From assembly GCF_917563885.1 (NCBI RefSeq), contig NZ_CAKJTG010000002.1, positions 62,001 to 126,000 of the forward strand: DNA of 64,000 nucleotides, given 5' to 3'. Both the position numbers and the translations under genes were made by a program. The notes under the pieces were generated by a model, which ran no database searches, was not told the DNA's origin, and saw only the letters and a program-made list of their open reading frames with translations. Below, piece by piece: positions 43,514 to 57,715 of the stretch; the first letter of the stretch is position 1; every line of letters begins with the position of its first letter. The stretch comes from Pseudoneobacillus rhizosphaerae. Its GTDB lineage: Bacteria; Bacillota; Bacilli; Bacillales; Cytobacillaceae.

Positions 43514-44028
43514 TCCTTATCCCCCTCCTTCTCATCATCCTTCTTGGCTAACATAATCGAGCCAATCAGAGCAACTAATAATAGCACCGACGTTAATTCA
43601 AACGGAATTACAAACTTGGAATATAAAGCTTCCCCAATTTGCATCGTATTTTTCTCATGAAGTGTGTTTTCCATTTGTGGTAAATCTAGATTGTAAATTC
43701 CAAAGTAGAGCACCGCTGCGAAGCCCAGTACGCCTAAAAATACGGCAAACTTTCTCCAACTGCTTCCTGGTGCTTCACTTGTATCCTCGTGACGCGTTAA
43801 CATAATTCCAAATAGCATGATAATGGTAATCGCCCCAGCATAAATCAAAATCTGGACTGCAGCCACAAATTCAGCTGAAAGCAGGACATAAATTCCTGCA
43901 ATACTGACAAATGTGAACACAAGCGCAACCATCATATGCATGACATTGGAAAGATTTAATAAAAGCACGCCGCCGATCACCGCTACTAAAGCGATGCCCA
44001 TGAATGCTATAAACTCTCCAGACATCAT
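43510..44028 (-). CDS. nuoJ: NADH-quinone oxidoreductase subunit J
   Basis: 172 residues with five membrane helices, the fourth and fifth separated by a hydrophilic loop. The signature [23 protein letters not shown] (about 54-76) is that of NuoJ and contains the pi-bulge helix region. It overlaps nuoI by four bases and nuoK by four bases. Confidence 0.95.
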   Translation of the reverse strand: MMSGEFIAFMGIALVAVIGGVLLLNLSNVMHMMVALVFTFVSIAGIYVLLSAEFVAAVQILIYAGAITIIMLFGIMLTRHEDTSEAPGSSWRKFAVFLGVLGFAAVLYFGIYNLDLPQMENTLHEKNTMQIGEALYSKFVIPFELTSVLLLVALIGSIMLAKKDDEKEGDKE

Positions 44029-44444
44029 GCCTTATTCACCTGCCTAATGTTTTCATCATTTTCATCTAACCACTCTAAATTCTTAAACAACATATCACGA
44101 CTATACTCAGCAAGCTCAAAGTTATTCGTCATAATAATCGCCTCCGTCGGACAAACCTCCGTACAAAGGTCACAAAGAATGCAGATTTCGAAGTTGATAT
44201 CATACGTATCGATGATTTTCCCCTTCTTCGTCGGATCTGGATGCTTCTTCCCTGTCAACTGAATACAATCCGTCGGACAAATATTCGCACATTGATTACA
44301 AACAATACACTTCTCCGGATAAAACTTCTGAATCCCACGGAAGCGATCCGGCAACGGAAGCGGTTTATTCGGATAATCATACGTTACCTTTTCCTTCGTC
44401 AACTGATTCAGGGTATACTTCAAACCTTTAAATAAACCTAACAT
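44025..44444 (-). CDS. nuoI: NADH-quinone oxidoreductase subunit I (2x[4Fe-4S])
   Basis: 139 residues. Two ferredoxin cluster motifs are visible, CIVCNQCANICPTDC (about 45-59) and CILCDLCTEVCPTEA (about 84-98). They pass electrons from the dehydrogenase side to cluster N2 in NuoB. A 209-bp gap separates it from nuoH and contains a large Bacillaceae palindromic repeat, the only long gap in the operon. Confidence 0.95.
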   Translation of the reverse strand: MLGLFKGLKYTLNQLTKEKVTYDYPNKPLPLPDRFRGIQKFYPEKCIVCNQCANICPTDCIQLTGKKHPDPTKKGKIIDTYDINFEICILCDLCTEVCPTEAIIMTNNFELAEYSRDMLFKNLEWLDENDENIRQVNKA

Positions 44445-44489
44445 GTAATTTCACCCCTTTTTTTGAAAAAAGAAGATTTGATATCGAAA

Positions 44490-44640
44490 AGCGGAAGTGG
44501 CTCGTTCAGCCCCGACAAGCATAAGACGAGCATCAGTGGAAGGTGTTCTTTACCTTCCGGTGAGGAGTGGCTTATGACCTCGAGGGGCTAGCCGCTGGAG
44601 CTGGACAATTTGCGGTCAGCAGGCATATGGCCAGCTGTCC
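44490..44640 (+). repeat. Large Bacillaceae palindromic repeat inside the nuo operon (copy 1)
   Basis: It runs from AAAAGCGGAAGTGGCTCG to CCGCTGGAGCTGGACAATT. The outer stem is AGCCCCGACAAGCATAAG pairing with CTTATGACCTCGAGGGGCT, and the inner hairpin is GGAAGGT/ACCTTCC. Its ends match those of the element at 55612-55770. Similar elements are common between genes of Bacillus-type genomes. It lies between nuoH and nuoI in antisense orientation to the operon. Confidence 0.8.
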
Positions 44641-44653
44641 CACGCTTTATTTT

Positions 44654-45667
44654 TTAAAAGAAATATTCAAATAATTCTTTCCCTAACGCTGTTAAGAAAA
44701 TGTTCGCTAAGGCGATTGGCACTAGCACCTTCCAACCGAACTCCATTAAATGATCGGCACGTAAACGCGGGAAGGTTGCACGGAACCAAATGAATATAAA
44801 CACAACCATACTAAATTTCAAGGCAAACCAAATGGCTCCTGGAATGAAACCTAAGAATGGTAACGGTAACCAGCCACCAAAGAATAAGATGGTCACTAAT
44901 GCGGACATTGCAAACAAATATACATACTCCGAAAGCATGAAAAACGCCCAGCGGAAACCAGAATATTCGACATGGAATCCGGCAATCAGTTCTGATTCAG
45001 CTTCCACTAAGTCAAATGGCACACGGGTTAATTCAGCCGTTGCCGCAATTAAAAATACGAAAAAAGCAACTGGTTGCAAAAAGATAAACCAAGCCGTGTC
45101 AGCTTGTGCTGCAACGATATCATTTAAGTTCAAGCTTCCTGACAGTAAAATAATTCCTAATACTGACATAACAAGCGGGATCTCATAAGAAATCATTTGC
45201 GCCGCAGCACGCATACCCCCTAAAAGGGCATACTTATTGTTTGAAGCCCAACCAGCCGTGACAGCACCAATTGTTGTTAAACCTGAAATGGCAATATAAT
45301 ACAATAAACCAACGCCGATATCCGCAAATTGCAATTTATCGGTAAATGGTATGGTTGCTAATACCATAAACGATGGTGCAAAGGCAATAACTGGAGCAAT
45401 TATAAATAAGGGCTTATCCGCTAATTTCGGAATGGTATCCTCTTTTAATAAAAGCTTCAGTACGTCAGCGGCTGTTTGTAATAAACCCCATTTCCCACCT
45501 AATTGGTTTGGACCCATACGGTTTTGCATGAAGCCTAATACTTTACGTTCTGCTAGAATCGCGTATGTTACGAATCCTAAAACAACTAGTAATAAAACCG
45601 TTCCTAATAAAAAGAAAATTCCAAAGTTTACGAGTCCTGGACTACTATGTAGCAATTCTTCCATCAT
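44654..45667 (-). CDS. nuoH: NADH-quinone oxidoreductase subunit H
   Basis: 337 residues, eight membrane helices. It forms the quinone chamber with NuoB and NuoD. Signatures: AERKVLGFMQNRMGPNQ (about 39-55) and the Glu-rich loop RVPFDLVEAESELIAGFHVEYSG (about 215-238). The ATG overlaps the nuoD stop by one base (TAATG). Confidence 0.96.
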   Translation of the reverse strand: MMEELLHSSPGLVNFGIFFLLGTVLLLVVLGFVTYAILAERKVLGFMQNRMGPNQLGGKWGLLQTAADVLKLLLKEDTIPKLADKPLFIIAPVIAFAPSFMVLATIPFTDKLQFADIGVGLLYYIAISGLTTIGAVTAGWASNNKYALLGGMRAAAQMISYEIPLVMSVLGIILLSGSLNLNDIVAAQADTAWFIFLQPVAFFVFLIAATAELTRVPFDLVEAESELIAGFHVEYSGFRWAFFMLSEYVYLFAMSALVTILFFGGWLPLPFLGFIPGAIWFALKFSMVVFIFIWFRATFPRLRADHLMEFGWKVLVPIALANIFLTALGKELFEYFF

Positions 45668-46767
45668 TAGCCGTCAACCTCCCCAAGGACAATATCAATT
45701 GCCCCTAAAATGGCTATCAAGTTTGCAATATTTTCGCCCTTTAAAAGTTTAGGAAGAATTTGAAGGTTATAGAATGATGGTCTTCTGAACTTTAAGCGAT
45801 ACGGTTCCTTTTTGCCATCACTTGCAATATAACATCCGATTTCTCCACGTGGAGATTCAATTCTTACGAATGCTTCACCTTTAGGCGCTTTAATTATTTT
45901 TGGCACCTTCGCTAAAATTTCACCTTCAGCCGGGAATTGCTCCACTGCTTGCTCGACAATACGGAGCGATTGTTCGATTTCTTCCAGACGGACTTCGTAA
46001 CGGCTTAAGCAATCGCCTGTTTCCCTAGTTACGACATCAAAGTCAAAACGATTGTAGATGGAATACGGCTCATCCTTGCGTAGATCCCATTTAACTCCTG
46101 TACAACGAAGGGTTGGTCCGCTCAATGAATATTGAATGGCTTCTTCCTTCGTATATTTCCCGACACCTTTAACACGGCTAAGGAAAATTTCATTCCCTGA
46201 TACAAGATCATGATAACCTGCTAACTGTTCTCTCATATAAGGAATAAAGTCTCTTACCTTTTCAATCCAGCCTTCTGGAGCATCCCACTTGACGCCACCG
46301 ACACGCATGTAGTTAAACGTTAAACGTGCACCACATAGCTCATTGATCAAGTTGATAATTGCTTCGCGTTCACGGAAGGCGTATAAAAACGGCGTTGTCG
46401 CTCCTAAGTCAAGCAAGTACGTTCCCCAACTGACAAGGTGACTAACAATTCGGCCAAGCTCCATCGCGATAACACGTAAATACTCGGCACGATCTGGAAT
46501 TTCCAAGCCCATCATCGTTTCGACTGCATGGCAGAGGACATAATTATTCGTCATCGCCGAAATGTAATCCAAACGGTCTGTGTATGGGATAATTTGTGTG
46601 TATTGTAGGTCTTCAGCGAGCTTTTCTGTACCTCGATGCAAGTAGCCAATAACTGGTTTTGCCTCGATAATGGTTTCTCCGTCAATTTTTAAAATGATTC
46701 GAAAAACACCGTGTGTACTTGGATGCTGAGGTCCCATGTTTAGTAACATTTCTTCAGTACGTATCAC
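45667..46767 (-). CDS. nuoD: NADH-quinone oxidoreductase subunit D
   Basis: 366 residues starting at a GTG 10 bases after GGAGGTG. The 49-kDa subunit shapes the quinone site; GPQHPSTHGVFR (about 12-23) holds the conserved quinone-binding His, and PRGEIGCYIASDG (about 310) is near the C-terminus. It is related to [NiFe] hydrogenase large subunits but lacks their metal-binding cysteines. The gap to nuoC is five bases. Confidence 0.96.
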   Translation of the reverse strand: MIRTEEMLLNMGPQHPSTHGVFRIILKIDGETIIEAKPVIGYLHRGTEKLAEDLQYTQIIPYTDRLDYISAMTNNYVLCHAVETMMGLEIPDRAEYLRVIAMELGRIVSHLVSWGTYLLDLGATTPFLYAFREREAIINLINELCGARLTFNYMRVGGVKWDAPEGWIEKVRDFIPYMREQLAGYHDLVSGNEIFLSRVKGVGKYTKEEAIQYSLSGPTLRCTGVKWDLRKDEPYSIYNRFDFDVVTRETGDCLSRYEVRLEEIEQSLRIVEQAVEQFPAEGEILAKVPKIIKAPKGEAFVRIESPRGEIGCYIASDGKKEPYRLKFRRPSFYNLQILPKLLKGENIANLIAILGAIDIVLGEVDG

Positions 46768-46772
46768 GTTCT

Positions 46773-48041
46773 CTACACCTCCACATCATACTGCTCATAG
46801 TCTTTGCGTAGAGGGTAACCTACCCACTCTTCCCCTAACATAATTCGGTGTAGGTTCGGATGCCCTTCAAACTGGATGCCTAATAGATCATAGGCTTCAC
46901 ATTCAGCCCAATCCGCACCAGCCCACAATGGCATTATCGAGTGAATAACCGGTTGATCACGATCAATTTTTACCTTTAAGGCAACAGACTGGCGGTTTTT
47001 AAATGAGAATAAATGAACATAAACTTCCATATGGGTTTCAAAATCGGACCCATGGATTTCTGATAAATAATCAAATCCTAATTGCTCATTATACTTTAAA
47101 AACTCTGCAATTTTAAAGTATGTATCCTTCTTTACAACAAGCGTTGGGACATCTTTTGATAGTTTGTTAATATAGGATTCTTCTAATACTTCTGATCCTA
47201 AATGCTCTTCAATCACTTTGACATATTTATCTAAATACTGCTGGTTTGGTGAAGGTTTTGCTGGTGTTGCTTCAACGGCTGTTGCGCCTGCATCAGCTCC
47301 AGCAGCTTTTGCCTTAGCAGCAACAGCGGCAGCAGCTTTTGCCTTAGCAGCAGCGATGGCTTTCGCTTTTTCGTCGTCTCCAGCTGGAGCAGCGTCGCCT
47401 CCCTGTGCAGCTAACTTAGCTTTGGCAGCAGCGGCAGCTTTTGCTTTCGCAGCGGCAATCGCTTTTGCTTTTTCATCGTCTCCTGCTGGAGCAGCATTTC
47501 CACCTTGTGCGGCTAACTTAGCTTTGGCAGCAGCAGCAGCTTTTGCTTTCGCAGCGGCAATCGCTTTTGCTTTTTCATCGTCTCCTGCTGGTTCGCTTCC
47601 TTCAGTACCCTGTTGCTTTGCGAGTGCAGCGGCCTTTGCTTTTGCAGCAGCAGCGGCTTTAGCTTTCGCAGCGGCAGCAGCCTTCGCCTTTTCATCAGCA
47701 CCTGCTGGTTCGCTTGCTGTTGGTACTTCTTCAGAAGAAACGTTTGCATTCACTGTTTCACTAGCTCCCGCATTCTGTTGTTTCGCCAGTGCAGCGGCCT
47801 TTGCTTTTGCGGCAGCAGCAGCTTTTGCTTTCGCCGCAGCGGCAGCTTTCGCCTTTTCGTCTGCAGGAGCAGCAGTTGGTTCAGGTGTGGTTACTTCTGT
47901 TTTTGGTGGCTCAACAGGAGCCTTTGGTGCTTCGGTCGCAACTTGACCTTGTTGTTTTGCTTGCAATTTGGCTAATGCTGCAGCCTTTGCTTTCGCGGCA
48001 GCTTCCTTTTTCAACTGATCTAAATCTTTTTCTCCACTCAT
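46773..48041 (-). CDS. nuoC: NADH-quinone oxidoreductase subunit C with long Ala/Lys-rich N-terminal extension
   Basis: 422 residues. The conserved NuoC (30-kDa subunit) domain occupies only about residues 268-422 (YLDKYVKVIEEHLG to MLGEEWVGYPLRKDYEQYDVEV). The first about 265 residues are built of AKAAAAAKAKAAALAKQQ-type blocks joined by Pro/Glu/Thr segments, including three near-identical units that begin GDDEKAKAIAAAKAKAAAA and are about 32-34 residues long. This extension is helical and highly charged; I infer it is a flexible or coiled domain, perhaps replacing contacts normally made by the absent NuoEFG module. AAGGTGATC precedes the ATG. Confidence 0.92.
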   Translation of the reverse strand: MSGEKDLDQLKKEAAAKAKAAALAKLQAKQQGQVATEAPKAPVEPPKTEVTTPEPTAAPADEKAKAAAAAKAKAAAAAKAKAAALAKQQNAGASETVNANVSSEEVPTASEPAGADEKAKAAAAAKAKAAAAAKAKAAALAKQQGTEGSEPAGDDEKAKAIAAAKAKAAAAAKAKLAAQGGNAAPAGDDEKAKAIAAAKAKAAAAAKAKLAAQGGDAAPAGDDEKAKAIAAAKAKAAAAVAAKAKAAGADAGATAVEATPAKPSPNQQYLDKYVKVIEEHLGSEVLEESYINKLSKDVPTLVVKKDTYFKIAEFLKYNEQLGFDYLSEIHGSDFETHMEVYVHLFSFKNRQSVALKVKIDRDQPVIHSIMPLWAGADWAECEAYDLLGIQFEGHPNLHRIMLGEEWVGYPLRKDYEQYDVEV

Positions 48042-48044
48042 GGA

Positions 48045-48557
48045 TTAGATCACCTTCTTCCCAGTTTTAGCCTCGTAACGAATCTTTTCCCTTAACTTAT
48101 TGATTCCATAAATTAAAGCAGCTGGATTCGGAGGACAGCCTGGTATATATACATCTACCGGTACAATTTGGTCCACGCCTTTAACAACTGAATAAGATTT
48201 CACGTATGGTCCACCTGCAGTCGCACATGAACCCATGGCAATAACCCATTTTGGTTCCGGCATTTGATCATACAAACGACGGAGAACTGGCGCCATTTTT
48301 TTCGTAACTGTACCAGATACAATCATACAATCGGATTGTCGCGGCGAGTTTCTGAAAATGGTTCCGAAACGGTCCAAGTCATAATGCGCTCCACCAGTAC
48401 CCATCATCTCAATCGCACAACAAGCAAGACCAAAAGTCATCGGCCAAATCGAATTACTACTAGCCCACGCTTTGACCTGCTCTAATGTCGTCATAAAAAC
48501 ACTACGCTTGAGTTCTTCCAATTCACCTGGCGAAATGTTATCTAATTTTAAATCCAT
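48045..48557 (-). CDS. nuoB: NADH-quinone oxidoreductase subunit B
   Basis: 170 residues from the ATG at 48557, following AGAAGGTG; an earlier in-frame codon at 48578 is less likely. It binds cluster N2, the final electron donor to quinone. The four Cys ligands are in [20 protein letters not shown] and PGCPPNP. It starts 10 bases inside the end of nuoA. Confidence 0.96.
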   Translation of the reverse strand: MDLKLDNISPGELEELKRSVFMTTLEQVKAWASSNSIWPMTFGLACCAIEMMGTGGAHYDLDRFGTIFRNSPRQSDCMIVSGTVTKKMAPVLRRLYDQMPEPKWVIAMGSCATAGGPYVKSYSVVKGVDQIVPVDVYIPGCPPNPAALIYGINKLREKIRYEAKTGKKVI

Positions 48558-48922
48558 TTTAACACCTTCTTCTTCCATGCATAAACAAGACCAATGATGA
48601 GCATGAATACAAAAATTGTCATTTCAATAAGTGCAAAAATACCAAGATTATCGTACGCCACTGCCCACGGATATAAAAACACTGTTTCTACATCGAAAAT
48701 AACAAACATTAGGGCAAAAATATAATAGCGGACATTAAACTGTACCCGAGAATCATGGAATGGTTCAATACCGCTTTCATATGTGGTGTACTTTGCCTCA
48801 CTCGGCTTATAGGGGCGTAAAAGCTTACCTAAAAAAAGCGCCACCACAGGTAGAATAACCCCGAGACATAGGAACACAAACACAATCAGATAGTTATTCT
48901 GATAGAGATTCAAAAGCTCCAT
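48548..48922 (-). CDS. nuoA: NADH-quinone oxidoreductase subunit A
   Basis: 124 residues, three membrane helices. The signature [35 protein letters not shown] (about 46-80) is that of NuoA, including the conserved acidic residues of the loop between helices 1 and 2. It is the first gene of the 11-gene operon nuoABCDHIJKLMN. No nuoE, nuoF or nuoG is present, the usual state in Bacillus, whose electron donor to complex I is not settled. Confidence 0.96.
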   Translation of the reverse strand: MELLNLYQNNYLIVFVFLCLGVILPVVALFLGKLLRPYKPSEAKYTTYESGIEPFHDSRVQFNVRYYIFALMFVIFDVETVFLYPWAVAYDNLGIFALIEMTIFVFMLIIGLVYAWKKKVLKWI

Positions 48923-48976
48923 GTCATCCCCTCCAATGTTGTAAAATTTCTACTATTATAATTGTAACCGAATACA

Positions 48977-49005
48977 ATTATATCATTGTTACATTTACGT
49001 GTCGA
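48977..49005 (-). promoter_or_regulatory. Sigma-A-type promoter of the nuo operon
   Basis: On the minus strand TCGACA (49005-49000), a 17-bp spacer and a consensus TATAAT (48982-48977) lie about 55 bp upstream of the nuoA ATG. Confidence 0.7.
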
Positions 49006-49278
49006 CAAGGCTTGAACATATATTGGAATTTACCTTCGTTGAAAAACAAAGGTAATATTTATGAAAAAAACCAACGAGCCCCACTCGCTCATTTCCACCA
49101 ATTCTATATCCCATCCCATTTACACCGTGCACTTTCCATTTAAAAACAAATCACCCAAACTGTCAGTGAGGTTTATCAACTTTAACATATTTTTTAAAAA
49201 AACTGGGTAATTTGTGACAAAATCTTTACGAACCATAGAATATCAGCGGGGTGATCTCAGGTAGAGGAGGCGTGACTT

Positions 49279-49410
49279 ATGATGACCATTTTAAGTCTTT
49301 TGAGGTTCACGGGCACAAACTGGGTTCTTTTGTTATCGTACACCCGATTTTCGGAGGATTTTTTCATTCCGCGAAAAAAATATGACATCTTTTTAAGAAA
49401 AATTCGCTAA
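49279..49410 (+). CDS. Candidate small protein, 43 residues
   Basis: The frame ATGATGACC... encodes a peptide starting MMTILSLLRFTGTNWVLLL and ending IFLRKIR. AGGAGG lies eight bases before the first ATG. Upstream TTGTGA-N18-TAGAAT (about 49214-49243) resembles a sigma-A promoter. The N-terminal half is hydrophobic and the C-terminal half basic (PRKKYDIFLRKIR), the layout of many small membrane peptides. It lies alone and divergent from the nuo operon. No family is recognised and no terminator is clear. Confidence 0.4.
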   Translation: MMTILSLLRFTGTNWVLLLSYTRFSEDFFIPRKKYDIFLRKIR

Positions 49411-49522
49411 TTTAGTTTCAATTACTTATCTTTTACTAACGTTCAATCTTTTTTCTAGTAAGAATATAATATTTCCTCATACATACAATAAAATCTTTCA
49501 GAAGATTTCACCGACTTTGGAG

Positions 49523-49763
49523 ACTTATCACCGAGTGTTCCGATATATCACCGACTTTTCAGAACTTATCACCGAGTTTTCCGATATATCACCGACTTTT
49601 CAGAACTTATCACCGAGTTTCACGATATATCACCGACTTTTCAGAACTTATCACCGAGTTTCACGATATATCACCGTCCTTTCGAAACTTATCACCGATT
49701 TCCCAGATATATCACTGACTTTTTGAACCTTATCACCGGGATTCCCTATATATCACCGACCAA
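49523..49763. repeat. Tandem array of six 41-bp units with about 20.5-bp half-units
   Basis: ACTTATCACCGA starts at 49523, 49564, 49605, 49646, 49687 and about 49728, exactly 41 bp apart. Within a unit TATCACCGA occurs twice, 20 and 21 bp apart. It lies in the nearly 1-kb gap between nuoA and atpC. The rest of that gap holds the nuo promoter and the candidate 43-residue gene. Confidence 0.95.
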
Positions 49764-49861
49764 TAGACTTTTTAACAAAAATTGCGCAAAGCTCACCATA
49801 TTTTAATGAAAATTACCTCTTTTTAGTAAGATCTATTTCCAATTTCACAGTCTTTTCATTC

Positions 49862-49900
49862 AAAAAAACACCCCCAGCCACTACAGCTAAGGGTGTTTCA
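49862..49900 (-). terminator. Intrinsic terminator of the atp operon
   Basis: The stem AAACACCC/GGGTGTTT, extended inside by AGC/GCT, has TTTTTTTG on the minus strand, 10 bases past the atpC stop. Confidence 0.85.
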
Positions 49901-49909
49901 CTAATCATA

Positions 49910-50323
<414 letters not shown>

Positions 50324-50342
50324 TTACCCTCCTGGTCCGTAA

Positions 50343-51881
<1,539 letters not shown>

Positions 51882-51930
51882 TCAGAGCAAACGCACCAAG
51901 CTTCCGCCATGCGAAAAACCCAATTTCGTC

Positions 51931-52797
<867 letters not shown>

Positions 52798-52826
52798 TCA
52801 CCACCCTTATCCAAAAATGTCAGTAC

Positions 52827-52848
52827 CGAGCGCCTTTAACAGCGCTCG
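52827..52848 (-). other. Small perfect hairpin between atpA and atpG
   Basis: CGAGCGC and GCGCTCG form a 7-bp GC-rich stem with an 8-nt loop in the 82-bp gap. There is no T-run, so it is more likely an RNA-processing or stability stem than a terminator. Confidence 0.55.
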
Positions 52849-52873
52849 AATTTGTTAGACTTGTAAATGTAAA

Positions 52874-54400
<1,527 letters not shown>

Positions 54401-54407
54401 TCAGAAT

Positions 54408-55495
<1,088 letters not shown>

Positions 55496-55611
55496 TCATT
55501 CCCTCATTTAAAGGTGAAAGCTATTAAGCCTTTCTCCATTAATTCGGGGGCTTTTATATCAATCTTGATTAATTTTTAAAGTTTAAGAATGTATAAATTT
55601 TGAACTTTGAA

Positions 55612-55770
55612 AATTGTCCAGCTCCAGCGCCCAGCGTCTAGTGGACTTCACTCGCGTTCCCTACGATAAGTCAACATCGAATCACAAAAAACGCGATTCG
55701 TGTTTCCTTTATCTCAGTCAGGAGAGCTCCAGTCCATACGCCGCTAAACGGGCGCTTGCGCTTTTCTTAT
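55612..55770 (-). repeat. Large Bacillaceae palindromic repeat inside the atp operon (copy 2)
   Basis: Read on the minus strand it begins AAAAGCGCAAGCGCCCGTTTA and ends GGGCGCTGGAGCTGGACAATT, the same ends as the copy at 44490, with a different interior. The interior includes CACGAATCGCGTTTTTTGTGATTCG, which can form its own hairpin. It occupies nearly half of the gap between atpE and atpF, in sense orientation to the operon. Confidence 0.8.
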
Positions 55771-55837
55771 AATAATGGACATAAAGCAATGGCGAAGTTT
55801 CTAATAGAGAGGCTTCGCCATTTGTGAAAAGGAAAAA

Positions 55838-56839
<1,002 letters not shown>

Positions 56840-56855
56840 TCACCTCTCTTCCCCG

Positions 56856-57230
56856 CTAGTTACGTAAATGAAAAGATTGTTTAAAAAAATCTATCATAAT
56901 GACGATATAGGATGTCATTAATCCCAAAACAGTACTGATGAGATGGAGGTCGTCTGGATACTCAAGCACAACAATCACAGCAAATGCTGCTGTTGCAAAT
57001 CTTGAAAATGTACCGAGCGAACGAACCTTCTTCCCTTGTAAAACAGCATTCTCAAATTTTTCAGATTTCCTTACCATTAACCAGAGATTAAACAAGCTAA
57101 GGCTTGTTCCAAAAATTAGCCCTAAAAAGACGGCCTTGTAATCGGTAAAACCCCAGCCGAGTACATAAACCGATAACAGTAAAAATATGTATTTGCGTTG
57201 ACGCTGATACATCGCCTTTATTTCTGGCAT
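56856..57230 (-). CDS. atpI: ATP synthase subunit I
   Basis: 124 residues, four hydrophobic segments; GLIFGTSLSLFNLWLMVRKSEKFE (about 37-60) is typical of AtpI. AtpI helps assemble the c-ring and may aid Mg2+ supply. It is seven bases downstream of the AtpZ-like gene. Confidence 0.9.
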   Translation of the reverse strand: MPEIKAMYQRQRKYIFLLLSVYVLGWGFTDYKAVFLGLIFGTSLSLFNLWLMVRKSEKFENAVLQGKKVRSLGTFSRFATAAFAVIVVLEYPDDLHLISTVLGLMTSYIVIMIDFFKQSFHLRN

Positions 57231-57236
57231 AATTGA

Positions 57237-57455
57237 TTAATCTCCTGAGAAGTGTTGGATTAGGCGTAGCATGGCATAAACTCCAGCACTTAGTCCGAAC
57301 AGTAAACCTATAATTAAAAAAAGGGGGACTGTTCCGAAATAATCGTCTAGCCATCTGCCTACAAAAATACCAAATAGAATAGAGCCGACTAGCTGTGCAG
57401 TTATAGCGGACATTAGAGCCATTGCTTTGTACGGGCGGCGATTGTGTTGGTTCAT
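57237..57455 (-). CDS. AtpZ/AtpI-family protein, first gene of the atp operon
   Basis: 72 residues, two membrane helices. LVGSILFGIFVGRWLDDYFGTVPLFLIIGLLFG (about 22-54) matches the AtpZ/AtpI family (GxxxGxxLD signature). AtpZ and AtpI together form a small membrane complex encoded ahead of F-ATPase operons in some bacilli. The 260-bp upstream gap 57456-57715 shows only AT-rich sequence. Confidence 0.88.
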   Translation of the reverse strand: MNQHNRRPYKAMALMSAITAQLVGSILFGIFVGRWLDDYFGTVPLFLIIGLLFGLSAGVYAMLRLIQHFSGD

Positions 57456-57715
57456 CCTTCACACACCCTAACTTTTTGAGAATGAGAAATTGGGCCAAGA
57501 GGTACTTTAAAATGATTATGCAAACGTGGGAAATATGGTTGCATAAGTTTATGAAAACCCTAACATTTTATGCCCTAAGTAAGCATACAATAGGCAATTG
57601 TCAATGTCAATCCATTTGCAGTGAAAATGTTCACAATCTATTCACGTTATTTCCCACGTTTTGAACCCAATTTCCTAGGGGATTTCCCAACTGTTTTTTA
57701 CCACTACTATCTCCT

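Noticed and set aside
47218-47946. Long plus-strand open frame rich in Ala and Phe
   Set aside because: It is antisense to the Ala/Lys repeats of nuoC and arises from their codon composition; it has no independent support.
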